The position numbers were made by a program, and so were the translations under genes. This document shows positions 14,001 through 24,500 of a stretch of 62,000 nt of DNA, one piece after another; position 1 is the stretch's first letter, and every line of letters begins with the position of its first letter. Below the pieces are notes generated by a model, which had not been told where the DNA came from, ran no database searches, and saw only the letters and a program-made list of their open reading frames with translations. The stretch is from Glandiceps talaboti (taxonomy: Eukaryota > Hemichordata > Enteropneusta > Spengelidae), in assembly GCF_964340395.1 (NCBI RefSeq), contig NC_135556.1:21052723-21114722 (forward strand). The letters run 5' to 3'.

Positions 14001-14302
14001 TAGTCCGCACTATTTGAACGTTGTGGTAATATGATAACTAGTCGTGACTGTCTTAGTCTGATAATAGTACAACCGGGGCGAGTTGGCATATGTTGACGTT
14101 CAAACGATTCACTTGAAAAACATTACACCCAACAAACTATCACATCGGTTTAGAGCATACATTACTAGTGCATCGAGAATAGAAACAGTTACATGAAAAA
14201 CAATGAAAAGTGTTTAAAACATAGCTTACCTTGGCATTGAATTGCATTGATACAAAGCAGTACAATGAGAGAAAGTATAAGGTGTCTTCTTGGACTGGCC
14301 AT
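348..14302 (-). CDS. Gene A: membrane-anchored five-WAP, pentraxin/LamG-domain protein (14 exons, 658 aa)
   Basis: Multidomain surface protein, not recognised as a named gene. Exons in transcription order: 14302-14230, 10569-10423, 9826-9782, 9332-9273, 8559-8419, 8318-8178, 7273-7226, 6862-6722, 6621-6475, 5776-5720, 5397-5350, 3434-2784, 1537-1436, 523-348. All have AG/GT borders, all introns are phase 1, and the sum is exactly 659 codons. Domains: signal peptide 1-24; WAP domains about 25-73, 109-155, 156-202, 219-265 and 266-314; short linkers; pentraxin-like domain 350-566; Ser/Thr linker 567-600; membrane helix about 617-640; tail of about 18 residues. WAP domains usually inhibit proteases or kill microbes, and pentraxin folds bind ligands, so a host-defence or matrix role is inferred, not shown. 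The splice out of the pentraxin exon (GTACTA) is the weakest junction; without it the protein ends at 2764 and is secreted. The first intron (10570-14229) holds nothing I recognise except a small hairpin. Confidence 0.8.
1436..1537 (-). CDS. Gene A exon 13: Ser/Thr/Glu-rich linker
   Basis: 34 codons beginning [18 protein letters not shown], between CGACAG and GTGAGT, phase 1 at both ends. It is a short extracellular stalk before the membrane helix, equivalent in position to the long mucin exons of genes B and C. Confidence 0.65.
1800..2160. repeat. 24-bp tandem repeat inside gene A intron 12
   Basis: About fifteen degenerate copies of a 24 bp unit (consensus on plus like GAGGTGCYCAAAGGAAATCT plus TGGT). 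On the minus strand one frame reads Ser/Pro/Thr-rich 8-residue repeats (S-P-R-F-P-L-S-T). The array occupies the place where genes B and C have their mucin exons, but I see no phase-1 acceptor in that frame, so I do not call it an exon. Confidence 0.75.
2764..3434 (-). CDS. Gene A exon 12: pentraxin/LamG-like domain
   Basis: Concanavalin-like sandwich domain of the pentraxin type. Key blocks are FTVCLW, then WHHVCVGW (the first two conserved pentraxin cysteines), then IGHEQ, then GKIAFLNMW. The Glu-Gln of the calcium-binding loop is kept but the following Asp is Thr. Extra cysteines near the N-terminus and in CANNECG probably pair. Acceptor TTGCAG at 3435-3436. The exon either splices at 2784 (TGT G, then GTACTA, phase 1, matching the family) or reads nine more codons to a TGA ending at 2764. 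Confidence 0.88.
4051..4086. repeat. (ATGA)n microsatellite
   Basis: About nine perfect copies of a GAAT/ATGA tetranucleotide within gene A intron 11. Confidence 0.95.
4858..5128. repeat. (CATA)n / (CA)n compound microsatellite
   Basis: Long compound tract of CA dinucleotides and CATA tetranucleotides, with a few CATG variants near 4980-5005. It produces meaningless open frames on both strands. Confidence 0.97.
5350..5397 (-). CDS. Gene A exon 11: linker
   Basis: Sixteen codons, [16 protein letters not shown], between TTACAG and GTGACA; paralogue of exon 7. It leads directly into the pentraxin-like exon. Confidence 0.65.
5720..5776 (-). CDS. Gene A exon 10: linker
   Basis: Nineteen codons, [19 protein letters not shown], between CCAAAG and GTGAGT. 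It is the intact, correctly oriented counterpart of the flipped exon at 7442-7501. Confidence 0.65.
5990..6300. repeat. Foldback array of a short CTACATTTTATCGTCTG-type unit
   Basis: Several copies of a unit containing CTACATTTTATCGTCTG and CAAATCTTACCAAC run in plus orientation from about 5990 to 6130. Copies of the same unit in minus orientation (CAGACGATAAAATGTAGCAG, GTAAGATT) run from about 6150 to 6300, so the whole tract can fold back on itself. A further single copy lies at about 10085-10145, also inside gene A. Confidence 0.7.
6475..6621 (-). CDS. Gene A exon 9: WAP domain 5
   Basis: 49 codons starting [15 protein letters not shown], with eight WAP cysteines and a CLDP end. It is the sister of WAP3. 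Donor GTGAGC, acceptor TTAAAG. Confidence 0.92.
6722..6862 (-). CDS. Gene A exon 8: WAP domain 4
   Basis: 47 codons starting [11 protein letters not shown], with eight WAP cysteines. Apart from the first codons it is almost base-for-base the same as WAP2 (8419-8559). Donor GTAAGT. Confidence 0.92.
7226..7273 (-). CDS. Gene A exon 7: linker
   Basis: Sixteen codons, [16 protein letters not shown], between TTGTAG and GTAATG. It is the duplicate of exon 11 (5350-5397, [16 protein letters not shown]). Conservation of the reading frame and of the ends of the peptide in both copies supports use of both exons. Confidence 0.7.
7442..7501 (+). pseudogene. Flipped copy of a gene A linker exon, now on the wrong strand
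   Basis: On the plus strand this reads as a 20-codon phase-1 exon ([20 protein letters not shown]) with its own AAAG acceptor and GTAAGT donor. It matches gene A exon 10 (5720-5776, [13 protein letters not shown]...), including intron sequence on the acceptor side, but exon 10 and the whole gene are on the minus strand. Flanking sequence on both sides still matches the sister block in the normal orientation, so the exon sits inside a small inversion and cannot be spliced into gene A. Confidence 0.75.
7841..8130. repeat. Dispersed repeat, copy 1 (second copy at 23776-24005)
   Basis: This stretch and 23776-24005 share CGTTCAG.CAAGGA, GACCT.AGGGGCC, TTCGAGCA, GTGACGTAGA and TTGGCTTGT blocks in the same order. 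The start (TTCTTCGTTCAGAC) is repeated inverted near 7944-7957. It is probably a short interspersed or MITE-type element inside intron sequence. Confidence 0.6.
8178..8318 (-). CDS. Gene A exon 6: WAP domain 3
   Basis: 47 codons starting [15 protein letters not shown], with eight WAP cysteines and the KKCCYNGC core. It is the duplicate partner of WAP5 at 6475-6621; WAP5 has two extra codons (V-N) in the first loop and Lys in place of a Thr near the end. Donor GTGAGC. Confidence 0.92.
8419..8559 (-). CDS. Gene A exon 5: WAP domain 2
   Basis: 47 codons starting [11 protein letters not shown]. The eight WAP cysteines are in the expected spacing, with a QKCCSNGC core and a CKNP end. It is nearly identical at the DNA level to the WAP4 exon at 6722-6862, and the intron downstream is also copied, so the two come from a recent tandem duplication. 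Confidence 0.92.
9068..9144. repeat. (AACAC)n pentanucleotide microsatellite
   Basis: About fifteen copies with a block of GACAC variants; the same motif recurs at 44454-44549. Confidence 0.95.
9273..9332 (-). CDS. Gene A exon 4: Thr-rich linker
   Basis: Twenty codons beginning [14 protein letters not shown], with CCAG acceptor and GTAATG donor, phase 1 at both ends. It has no recognisable domain and is probably a spacer between WAP1 and the WAP2/WAP3 pair. Confidence 0.6.
9782..9826 (-). CDS. Gene A exon 3: basic linker
   Basis: Fifteen codons reading [15 protein letters not shown] between AAG and GTAATA. It has no domain and is rich in lysine. It joins the flanking exons in phase 1 at both ends. 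Short exons like this are easy to miscall; the intact phase and borders support it. Confidence 0.6.
10423..10569 (-). CDS. Gene A exon 2: WAP domain 1
   Basis: 49 codons starting RKPGYCPDF. All eight WAP cysteines are present in the family order, including the paired cysteines in the KCCYDGC block and a closing C-M-E-P. It is the most divergent of the five WAP exons and lies upstream of the duplicated block, so it is probably the outgroup copy. Borders are TTCCAG on the acceptor side and GTAAGT on the donor side. Confidence 0.9.
12735..12778. repeat. Short hairpin, 17-bp arms
   Basis: GATTCTGACAATGTCCC is followed by a short loop and then GGGACAATGTCAGAATC, giving arms with a single mismatch. 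It lies in gene A intron 1. No T run follows and no function is evident. Confidence 0.6.
14230..14302 (-). CDS. Gene A exon 1: signal peptide
   Basis: The ATG lies in a good context (AAAATGG). The 24 residues start MASPRR, followed by a hydrophobic stretch ([14 protein letters not shown]) and then QCQ, and the exon ends on the first base of the next codon before GTAAGC. The Gln-plus-G ending at a phase-1 junction is shared with the first exons of genes B and C, which supports a common origin. Confidence 0.85.
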
Positions 14303-14911
14303 TTTCACTGGTTTTGAAGTTGACCTCAAAGAATCATCCATTAGTCGTTCAAGGGGTGTTTAAGTACAAAAATCCCGGTTGAATATCGATGCTCGATGAC
14401 GTACGCTTTTCCTAATTTGTTACAAGTCTCGGACTCTGGTCAATGGCAATTTAAGGATGTTTGTTCATGAGACTATCGACAAACGGTGTCGGTGTGGCTG
14501 TGAATCAACACTTAATAATACATCTTACCCGGGTAGAGAATGTGACTCGGAATCCAAAACGAAGCGAAACTTGATCATCCCTCGACAAGGAGCCTAGCAA
14601 GGTTTATTTCAAACTGCTAGGTTAAATGTAGACGTGTGTTTACGTGACGGCATGCTGAGAAACACATGTCTCAAAGTATTTTGATAAATCAAAGTTTGTC
14701 CATGTATTTTGAGTTGCAAATGATCTCCGTTTCCATTATAATCAAAGGGCAATCCATGCTCATTTGTATCTTTGGCAACATATTTATTGATATTTCGTGC
14801 CATTTGTTCAGTTGGCATATCTTATTCTTCAGACCTTTTTGTATGAAATGTCACTGGTCTACTGTCATTTTTTTGTCGTAAAAATTCGCATTTTGCCTAC
14901 TAACACTATGA

Positions 14912-15068
<157 letters not shown>

Positions 15069-15069
15069 T

Positions 15070-15267
15070 TTAATACAAATCTATGCCACCCGGCATATGA
15101 CCGCCCATACAGTAACGAAACCAAACGATGCGACCTCTGCCTAACTGAAAAACTCTGCATCCTCAACGCCGACAAACAAACACTTCTCAACAAAAAATCT
15201 GAACTCATCTCAAAGTGCCGACACGAAAACAAGTTCTGCATAGCGAACTTCAAAAGTAACATCACCT
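15070..15267 (+). mobile_element. Retroelement C-terminal coding fragment
   Basis: The frame ending TGA at 15267 reads [20 protein letters not shown], then [18 protein letters not shown] and ANFKSNIT. A Cys-x-x-Cys knuckle followed by a LLNK-SEL-SKCRH block is a pattern I associate with the C-terminal tails of reverse-transcriptase elements of the Penelope-like or LINE type. Only the tail is present. Downstream (15378-15420) is a segment that recurs at 60145-60184, and in both places an AT repeat follows. Confidence 0.6.
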
Positions 15268-15452
15268 GACAAATCTGAGGACCCCTTGTATGCATAGAAA
15301 CAATACACAATTAACTTTCAATAAATTCTTTCACACCTTACACATATAAATACAGTAACACAACGAGTAGCTGCCAATTGTCTGATGATCGCTTTGAGCG
15401 TGAAACTCGGAGTAACAACTAAGCACTTCAAGTTCCAACCAACATTACTTTG

Positions 15453-15567
<115 letters not shown>

Positions 15568-16013
15568 GGTTAAATAGACACAGCATGTGATTCCCTGGAA
15601 AACTTCTCTCTTACATGTTGGATTACGTGTTTATCAATGCATTGTTGTACTTCAAAGTAAATGACAAAACTACCAACGCACATTATAAATAGATTTAAAA
15701 GTCAAAATCACATGAGTACATAATAAGGTTGTCCTTAACCTTCTTCATTTTCATAACAGCTACTTTGAATATTTTATTTCCACCACCAACACCCCCCCCC
15801 CCCCCTAACTTTAATACAACTCTATGCCACCCGGCATATGACCGCCCTCTAGAGACTACTTTGCATCACTAACAGGTGCTACACTTCAAGAACGTGTCGC
15901 TTTGTAATTTTGTATTTTAGGATATTTGTGCTGTGTTCGAATGTTGTCTCGTTCAATAATTGACGTAGTGTTCTAACCCAGCTTTCGTTGTCACAGCAAA
16001 ATAGTCCTATAAG

Positions 16014-16117
16014 TAGTCTCGTCTACCCAGACTCTCGCCGCTGGGGGCTCTGCCTACGAGATCACCCCAAACCGCCTCATAAAAGAGCCCCAGTGAGAGT
16101 CTGGGTAACCGAGACTA
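16014..16117. mobile_element. 104-bp MITE with 9-bp target-site duplication
   Basis: The element starts TAGTCTCG and ends CGAGACTA. Inverted arms of about 35 bases pair CCCAGACTCTC with GAGAGTCTGGG and GGGGCTCT with AGAGCCCC. TCCTATAAG lies immediately on both sides (16005-16013 and 16118-16126). A perfect 9 bp duplication points to a Mutator-like mobiliser, although 8-9 bp duplications occur in other superfamilies too. It has no coding capacity. Confidence 0.85.
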
Positions 16118-18358
16118 TCCTATAAGTTGATAATGAACTTGGCTTTCCCAGTCACTATGTAAGAGTCTTATTCCTATAAACTGGCAGTGAACTTGTCACT
16201 TTGTAACCTGGCAATGGCCATTGCTGGCTTTCGTTCCTAAAGAACTATAACAAAACAAAATGAAATGAAACGATATGAATTGAATCATGACTTTATTTCT
16301 ATGGAAACGAAAAGTACAGATAACAATAGATAAACAAATTAAAGGCACAAAAACACGAATTTCAGAGAATTGGTTGGTAGCTTACGAAATAGCTTTTTAA
16401 TATAATTGAATATTCACACTATTGTACTGAAATGCGGAGACTGTTTTGCTACCTCTAGTCTACTTAACAGCCTTAACGAAGTGTAACTAAATATTTAGAT
16501 GAAAAATGAAACGTTCCTTTATCTCCTACGAAACAAATCACTGTTTTTAAAATACGAGCTGGTAAAAAACATTTGCTCTTCTGACAGCTTTGAAATAAAT
16601 TGATAAATATGTCAAATACAACTATAAAAATCGCAATGCCTTCGAAGCCGGACATTATTGTACCACTGAATCACTGACACTTGATAACTTTGAAGCGAAT
16701 CAGCACACTGGAAAAATATTTTACTCACAACTCTCTCTGATTTCTTGTATTCTTGGATGTTTTTGGGTTGGGATGTTGTTGGGTTGTTGTGTTGTTTTGT
16801 TTTGTTTTTGATTTTTGATTTTTTTTTTGACTGCTTTGGTTTGGGGTTTATTTTCTTAGCAAATGAGATAACCTTCAGATCATCATCTTTAACTTTTGGT
16901 TATCTCTTTGAAATCTTTAACTTTACAAGTGAAAATACTGCACAACAATAATTGTTTTCAAAGTTTTTTTGAAATGTTGCTTTCTTATCAGCAAAGTGTC
17001 AGAACAGTGTAAGAAAATAAAAACACAAAACAGATCAGAAGGTGTTTCTAGTTTATCGCTTGCGAGATAAGGAATGTTTTTTAACATTTAAAACAAAATA
17101 ATGTCATTTGAATGTGTACCAAAAGGGCGATTAAGAATTTAAAAAAATAAAAAAAGAAAGTTGCAATTTGAATGAAATTTTACTAAAAACTAAATGAAAA
17201 ATTTGCTTTGAATAAAATACTGTTCCACATCAAGTAATCAATACAACAATTTGGACAGTCAGACTGTGTAGAGAGTTTGTCAACACTTTGGTACATCAAA
17301 GTTCTCTTAGAAGGTTCATGACATGCACGTACTCCTGGGCAATCGTAGAGTCTTGATTGGTAATATGGGTGTATATATATGTTGTGATTTTAAACTTTTG
17401 GAAATTTAGGTTTTCAGCAAAGAAACATATGTACTGATATTTCACACTTAATCATATCAATTAGCAGGAAAATCTACAGTAGTGAATTAATTCAAATTTC
17501 TTGATTTCTTCTCAGTTGGCATCCCATGTACGATCGATGTAACTCACGTTACTCTGAAAGTTTATAAAATGAAATGTATACAAGTATACATGTTATTCTG
17601 GATTACATAAATTTTGCATTGGTTGACTTAAAATTCACCGAACTCATGTGTTATGGCTCTATTTGTAGATTGATCTAATTATTTTATTGAGAAAACCAAA
17701 AAATAGTTATACATATTAACACACTTACGTTTACTACCAAAATGCAGAGAGTATAGACTGGATTTCATTTTGGCGGCAGCATGTTTTTTTAGGTCTCAAA
17801 GAGCGGGCTTTTTTTGTTACGAATTACACAAGCAAAATACAGACACTGATAGCGTGCACGCACATAAAATGTTACATTTTATCTCACTGAACACAAATGA
17901 ACAGTTTTATGTTTGAATCTTCTTTGTCTCATCCGACAGCGATGTTGATTTTAGTTCACATTGAGAAAAAATGTATCATTTCTTTATCATTCATCGCTGT
18001 CAGTGTCTGTGATTTGTTTTATCAGCGTACTTCCGTTCTAATAAACAAGCTTGTATGAGACGTACAAGCATAGCGCCACCTAATTGGAACTCTATAGTCT
18101 CACTAGTGTGTTAGTATTATGGTATCTGCATCAGGTGCAAAGTCATATATATTCCTTTATGTAGATTTCTTTGTAAAATTATATAAGAATTTTGGAAATG
18201 TGTGTAACAACTCTAAAATGTGACGATAGGGTCCCTCTTTCTGGGGGGGGGGATATCAAGCAAGATGGCAAAATTCACCTAATAGTATCTTAAAATGTAT
18301 GTTATTGTTAGTGAACAAAATGTTAGGATCTTAATACTTTCGATGTTAAACATTGCTA

Positions 18359-18540
18359 TTATATGACAAACCTGTACTCGTCTTGACGATGAGACATTTT
18401 CCAAGAATCGTATGCAAAGTATGATACAATAATAGCTGCTATCAGTAGTATGATATCAATTATTATGATAACTATAATGCCTATCATTGTATCACTACTA
18501 CTACCATCACCTTTACTCTTCTCAGCTTCTCCTATAGGTT
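18359..18540 (-). CDS. Gene B exon 4: transmembrane helix and tail
   Basis: 60 residues after TTTTTAG: a Ser-rich lead-in, a helix IGIIVIIIIDIILLIAAIIV, then SYFAYDSWK and a tail ending RFVI. An Asp sits in the middle of the hydrophobic helix, which is unusual for a single-pass anchor. The last four residues fit a class II PDZ ligand pattern (inference). Confidence 0.88.
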
Positions 18541-21500
18541 CTAAAAACACAAAAAATTATAGCTTGAATAATTACCTTACATGTAATTACTGATTCAGAA
18601 TTGTTTTGTTTCCTCCGTAATACCTTCCCCCACGTAAAAATATAGAAATCGGTGAACGTTATCGTCAAGTCACTTGGTGTGCAACTGCAGTTATAATGTA
18701 ATATATTTGTGAAAATCAGAAGTACATGTATGTATGTATGTATGTATGTATGTATGTATGTATGTATGTGTATGTATGTATGTATGTATGTATGTATGTA
18801 TGTATGTATGTATGTCAGCGTGGCTGTTTGGCAAAGAACACACACATTAATCATTAATGCATAAATCTTCAATGTATTATGCATACGTACTTGTAGTAGT
18901 CACTTTTCCTTTCCATTCTTCATCCAAAGTGGTCCATCGATGAGTCGTATACGATGATTTCGTTCTTGTAGTAACCTTCCATTCCTTGGTGATGTCATCG
19001 TATTTTGTTTGGGGATACTGGCGAGCTGTGGTTGTACTGGAGATTCTGGAGGAGGATGAGTAAGATCGCGAACTGACAGGTTTACTAGTTTTAATATCCA
19101 AACTCTTTGTGCTAGTCGGACTGCTATATTCTCTTTCCCCTTTCTCTGGTGTCACCTTCAAGTTGGTTGTTTCAGTACCTAATCTCTCATCAAGTGTAGA
19201 TGAAGGGTTGCTAAAGCTAACTGTCAAGTCTTTGGTTTTAATTACTGTATTTGTTGTCTTCATTACGGACGTTGCCCTTCGTGTTGATGAGGCAACCTGT
19301 CGACTTGTTATCAACTCCTGAGGTGATTTAGTTACTGTCGTTTTCCCGGCATCTCTTTTCGTCGTGGTTCCATTGGGTAACTCGGTTGTCATTACAGAAC
19401 TCCTTGAAGTTGTATCGACTGTCCCAAGAGTTGATATTTTTGGACGAGGCGTAAACACTCTTGAAGTACTAACATAAGAACTAGGTCCACTGCTTGATTT
19501 TGAAGATAACTGGGGGCCACTTGTTGACTTGTAATTTGGTGTACTTGATGGGTTGGTTTCTTCCGTTTGTTCCATATGTTGCGAAGTCGACGGACTTAAA
19601 AATGGAAGCGTAGGAGAAAGTCTTATAACATCTGTTACTGTCTGTGATGTATAGTCTACGGTAGATGGTTTAAGATGAGAGGTGAAAGCTGGCGACACTT
19701 CCTTTATGGTTGCGCTAGGTAATGCAGTCGAAAATGTATCCCTCTTTGATGTGAATGACACGGTGGAAGGCATTGTAAAAGTTGTGGACACAGACCTATC
19801 AGCTGTTTTTCCCTGCGTAGATGTTTTCGCCCGTGGTAAGGTACCTACCATGGATTTGGTATTTGTAGTACCCCGGGATGATGTTGTTTCGTCTCTGTCA
19901 GAAGTTGTTGAAATTGGCTTCGGGTTAAACGCAGTGTTGGCTAAAGTATTGTCTGTTGTAGTTTGTCCAGCAATGTTTCTTGTTGTAATACCGCCTCGTG
20001 TTCTGGGGGCCAAGCCTGATGTTGGCGAATACTGTGGTGTCAATGTTGATGACGTGTCACCAAACGTTGTCTTAGACCTTGAAGTTGTCATACCAATATA
20101 GCTACTCGTCATCTTTGCCTTTGACGTTGGCAATGGGAAGGTATTAGACATTGGCTTTAATTCGAAGCCGTTGCTGGGACTAGGTTCAAATTTGTCAGAA
20201 GTGTCCGACGTTACAGCAGAGAAGGCAGTTTCCGTTGTTTTGTCCGCCGTTAGAGCGGAGTGAGTAGAGGGGGATTGTCGTACGCTTTCAGTAATTGTAG
20301 CAATTCGTCCTTCAGTTGATGGTTGTCCTGACAACACAGCGTCGGAATTTGTTTGCTGTGTACTTGTAGCAAGAAAACTGCTTGTTAATGTTGGAATTTC
20401 TGAGGCAATGTGTGGAGAAGTATGCGACGTTTCAAACTTGTGCGTAGTTGGTTTTGATGTTACCATCGTCGAGGGATGATGTGGTGCTACACTTTCAGAA
20501 AAATCAATAAATTCTGTTGAACTTGACTCATCTGTCGCATCTGTAATTGGAAGCGGGGTCGCTTTAACTGTAGAGTTAGAAAAGGTTGCAGAAGTTTGAT
20601 CCGTTGTGTGGGCGTATGTCACTGTGTTTGTCTCAGAACCAATAGTTCCCATCGTCTCCTCAGTAAGACCTGGACTTCTCTCAACACTAACACTGCTTTT
20701 GCTGGTTGATGTAGCGTCTTGGTAAGGTTGACCAGGTGTTGCAGGTGACGTCGCTGATATTACTTCAATGGTTCTTCCAGTAGTTTGGAAGGGTGTTGCG
20801 ATCTTTGTCGGGATCGTACGAGTACTTAAACCAGAAACTAGACTGAATATCTCCTCTTTCGTACTAGTTGACGGCTCAATCGTACTTTGAGGTTCAGCTT
20901 CATCAAAAAAAGAGAAACAAACAATTAGGTGAAACTCGAATTATACAGCTGCTGTTATCAGTATGGAAATATGATATCATTTCATACTATATATATTTGT
21001 GAGAACGCTTTACTTGACGGAAAAGTACTATACTAGGTAAGTAAACGTTTAAGTAACAGAATTGAAATCAACTTGAAGACATATATCTACGATTAGTGAC
21101 TAGTTATTTCCCTGAAAACCTACGTTCTGTAAATCTCTCAAAACTTTGCAATATGAAAACTTGTCCCTGGTACCTTCGAAATAAAAGATATTGAGGGCGC
21201 CCTGTTTTCAAGGAAATCACACATGTGAATTATTAAGAGGAGTGAAACTCAGTAGCCAGTGGCGATATTGGATTCTAAAATGGCTTGATTTAGATATTGT
21301 TTTAACAATTATACTTAAAGTTTGTCCGTTGACCCTTTTCGCTTGATATGAACTGAGAATGTATCAATTGAGTTTTTATTTCAAAAAACAGGTAAACAGT
21401 TTATTTCAAATGCATACTTATTATAGGTTTTTGATACTATGTTATATTGTGAAATGCATGGTATCAATGGTTTAACAATTCCAATGCCTTCCGCAGTCAA

Positions 21501-24500
21501 TAACTCAATTTTGTCTGATAATGAAAACGTTCAGATGTATTTGTGTCTTCCTGTGTCAGGGTATATGTTTTAGAATACGACAAAATGCCAATTGCTCAAA
21601 AATAGGTAATAGAAAACTATACATTTAAACCTACAGGAAAATGTCAATATGATTAAATATTTGATAGGGAAAAAATTAACAACGACTTACTGTCCAGACT
21701 ACACGGTATGTCTGTAATATCTTCCACCGTGACATCAATTATTTCATCTTCAGTAAATGTAGACCAAGATATCAAATCACCACATCCATTACTTAGGCAG
21801 TTAGATCGCCCACTCAGAATTTCTGACTGGTTTAGCATGCGAGACCACATATTTAAGTACGCAATATCACCAACAAATTTCTTCGACGAATCAAAGTCGA
21901 AGAAATCTTTTCTCTGGCCAATGTAAAACCTTCCATTTGTCTGAATAGTAATTCCATTACCGGCACCGTCTAACGCCATCGCTAATTCACCGTCCAGTGA
22001 GATTTCCAGCATCGCAGGTGAGCTTCTCCAAGCAATGCATACATGATGCCACACGTTGTCGTTCGCTTCTAGAGGCAATGATAAACCACTTTGTCCACCG
22101 ATAATAATATTAACCAGGTTACGTCCATACAGTTTGCCGATAGCTATGACCAATTCTTTCAGTCTCGGGACAGTTTCGTAATGTAAAACTGTACCAGCGT
22201 ATGAATTATCCATTCTAAGCCAGAAACAAAGAGTAAATTTGTCAAATGTATTGTCGAAGGGAGTGTGCCGGAAAACCCTCCTGCCATCGCCATCACTACT
22301 GAAACGTAGGAATTTATGTTGGAGATATCCACCAGAGCATTGTAGTTCTACAGAGATAAAGACAAGTAATTAGACCAGATTACAGCAAAAGAAACTAAGC
22401 TGTGCAGAATATATTATCGGAAGTCAGACTGGATACAATTGAGTCCGTCTCTTGCACAAGAGGGTGAATTTATAAACATGAAAGACACCGCGCATCTCTG
22501 TAATGTTTGTGGCAGACGAAACAAAAACATGCATCACATCACGATTGCTCACTGTTAATTGTTCACTGTTAATTGTACACTGTTAACTGTTCACTTTTGA
22601 TTGCTCACTGTTAATTGTTCACTGTTAATTGTTCACTGTTGATTTCTCACTGTTAATTGTTCACTGTTGATTGTTCACTGTTGATTGCTCACTGTTAATT
22701 GTTCACTGTTAATTGATCACTGTTAATTGTACACTGTTAATTGTTCACTTTTGATTGTTCACTGTTGATTGTTCACTGTTGATTGTACACCGTTAATTGT
22801 TCACTGTTGATTGTTCACTGTTAATTGTTCACTGTTGATTGCTCACTGTTAATTGTTCACTGTTAATTGTTCACTGTTGATTTCTCACTTTTAATTGTTC
22901 ACTGTTAATTGATCACTGTTAATTGATCACTGTTAATTGTTCACTGTTGATTGTACACTGTTGATAGCCTACTGTTGTACACTGTCGATTGTACACTGTG
23001 TGAGACAGTCGATCACACTCAATAGAATTTATCCGTTCACACTAGTACTGTCGATTCTGCACATCTTAGTTTCGTCTGTTGTATTTAATAATCACCTTTT
23101 GACTAAATATACTGATAACATATTGCAAAGTCAAAGATGATACAGAAAAGAATAGTAGCAATATAAATGTGAAAAGATGATAAAAGATGTGACTGTAAAT
23201 ATACGTAGACGACATTTAAGTTGGTAACAGACTGAATGTAGAACTCCAGAATTCCGAGTGTTTATGACGAGTAATCTAGTTGCTTTGATTTCGTGCTTCT
23301 ATGGCTTAAGCTGCATCTGTTAGGTCAGGACTTAGCACAGGCTGTCACATAAGATCTCACATAACACTTGTGTTAAAATAGAACTACTAAGAGATAAGAG
23401 GATCTACATATTGCAACGCCCTGTAATTGTAGTAGGTTCGACTATCTCAGATTACCTATATTTCATGTAGTGGACGGTGAGTTACTACGTGGAATTGGAA
23501 TACCAGCTCGGTGTTACAGATCAACCTCACATGACAGTTTCTATGGTTACATCAACAGTGTACCAGGACTCATTTGAATGGCATTCGCAGAAATGGACCT
23601 TTTGACCCTCAAATAAGCATATGAATATTCGAAGTCTGATGGATATTGCACTTAATAAATATTCATGTAGAATTATAGTATAGTTTTAGATCATTGGAAG
23701 CATGGATGCTAGAATCCCGATAAATTGGCTTCAATGTAGACCATGGTTTCAAAGTAATTAGAAATCATTCCTCAGCATTTTTCGTCGTTCAGCCAAGGAC
23801 AATACAAGTGACCTAAGGGGCCTTGTCACGACGAGTGTCTAGAGGGGAAAAGTAATGTCAATTTGGAAAGCTTTGATTCATATTTCGAGCACCGCTGAAC
23901 CAGTGACGTAGACATGGGTTGTAGTGACGTAGAACGACCGTGGTATATAATCCATATTTTCTGTTCAATGACAATATCTTGGCTTGTGCATGGTATAATG
24001 CATAATTCTGCGTTATATGTATTGTTTATTGTTAAACGAGGAATACAGGGAAGAGAGTAATTTGCAGTTGATGTCCTCCAGAATGCAATGTTCATTCCAA
24101 TTGAAACATGTTTTGTGAACGCTTGATAATTTCATCCATTGATATATCCCACCTTATAAAGTTTGGTTTACGTTTCTCGTCAGATATGATCCTATTTTTT
24201 ATGAAACCTTGTTAATTTCATATATTATATATTTATATCACCTTTAAACAGCTCTCTTCAGATGTTTTATCCCAATATTCCAACATTCAAATATAGTCAT
24301 TTGAACGTGATTGCATGTATTATATCATTCTACAAAGGGAAACGGAAGATTTCCAGGTGTATACCACAATCAATGTACACAAATTAATGGCCATGTGGAT
24401 GTAAATTTTGTGTTAGATTTCTGTCGGAAATCAAACACAAAAGATTTGTATTGCATTTTCTATTAACATCGTAGATGTACTACATTGTATGTTATATATT

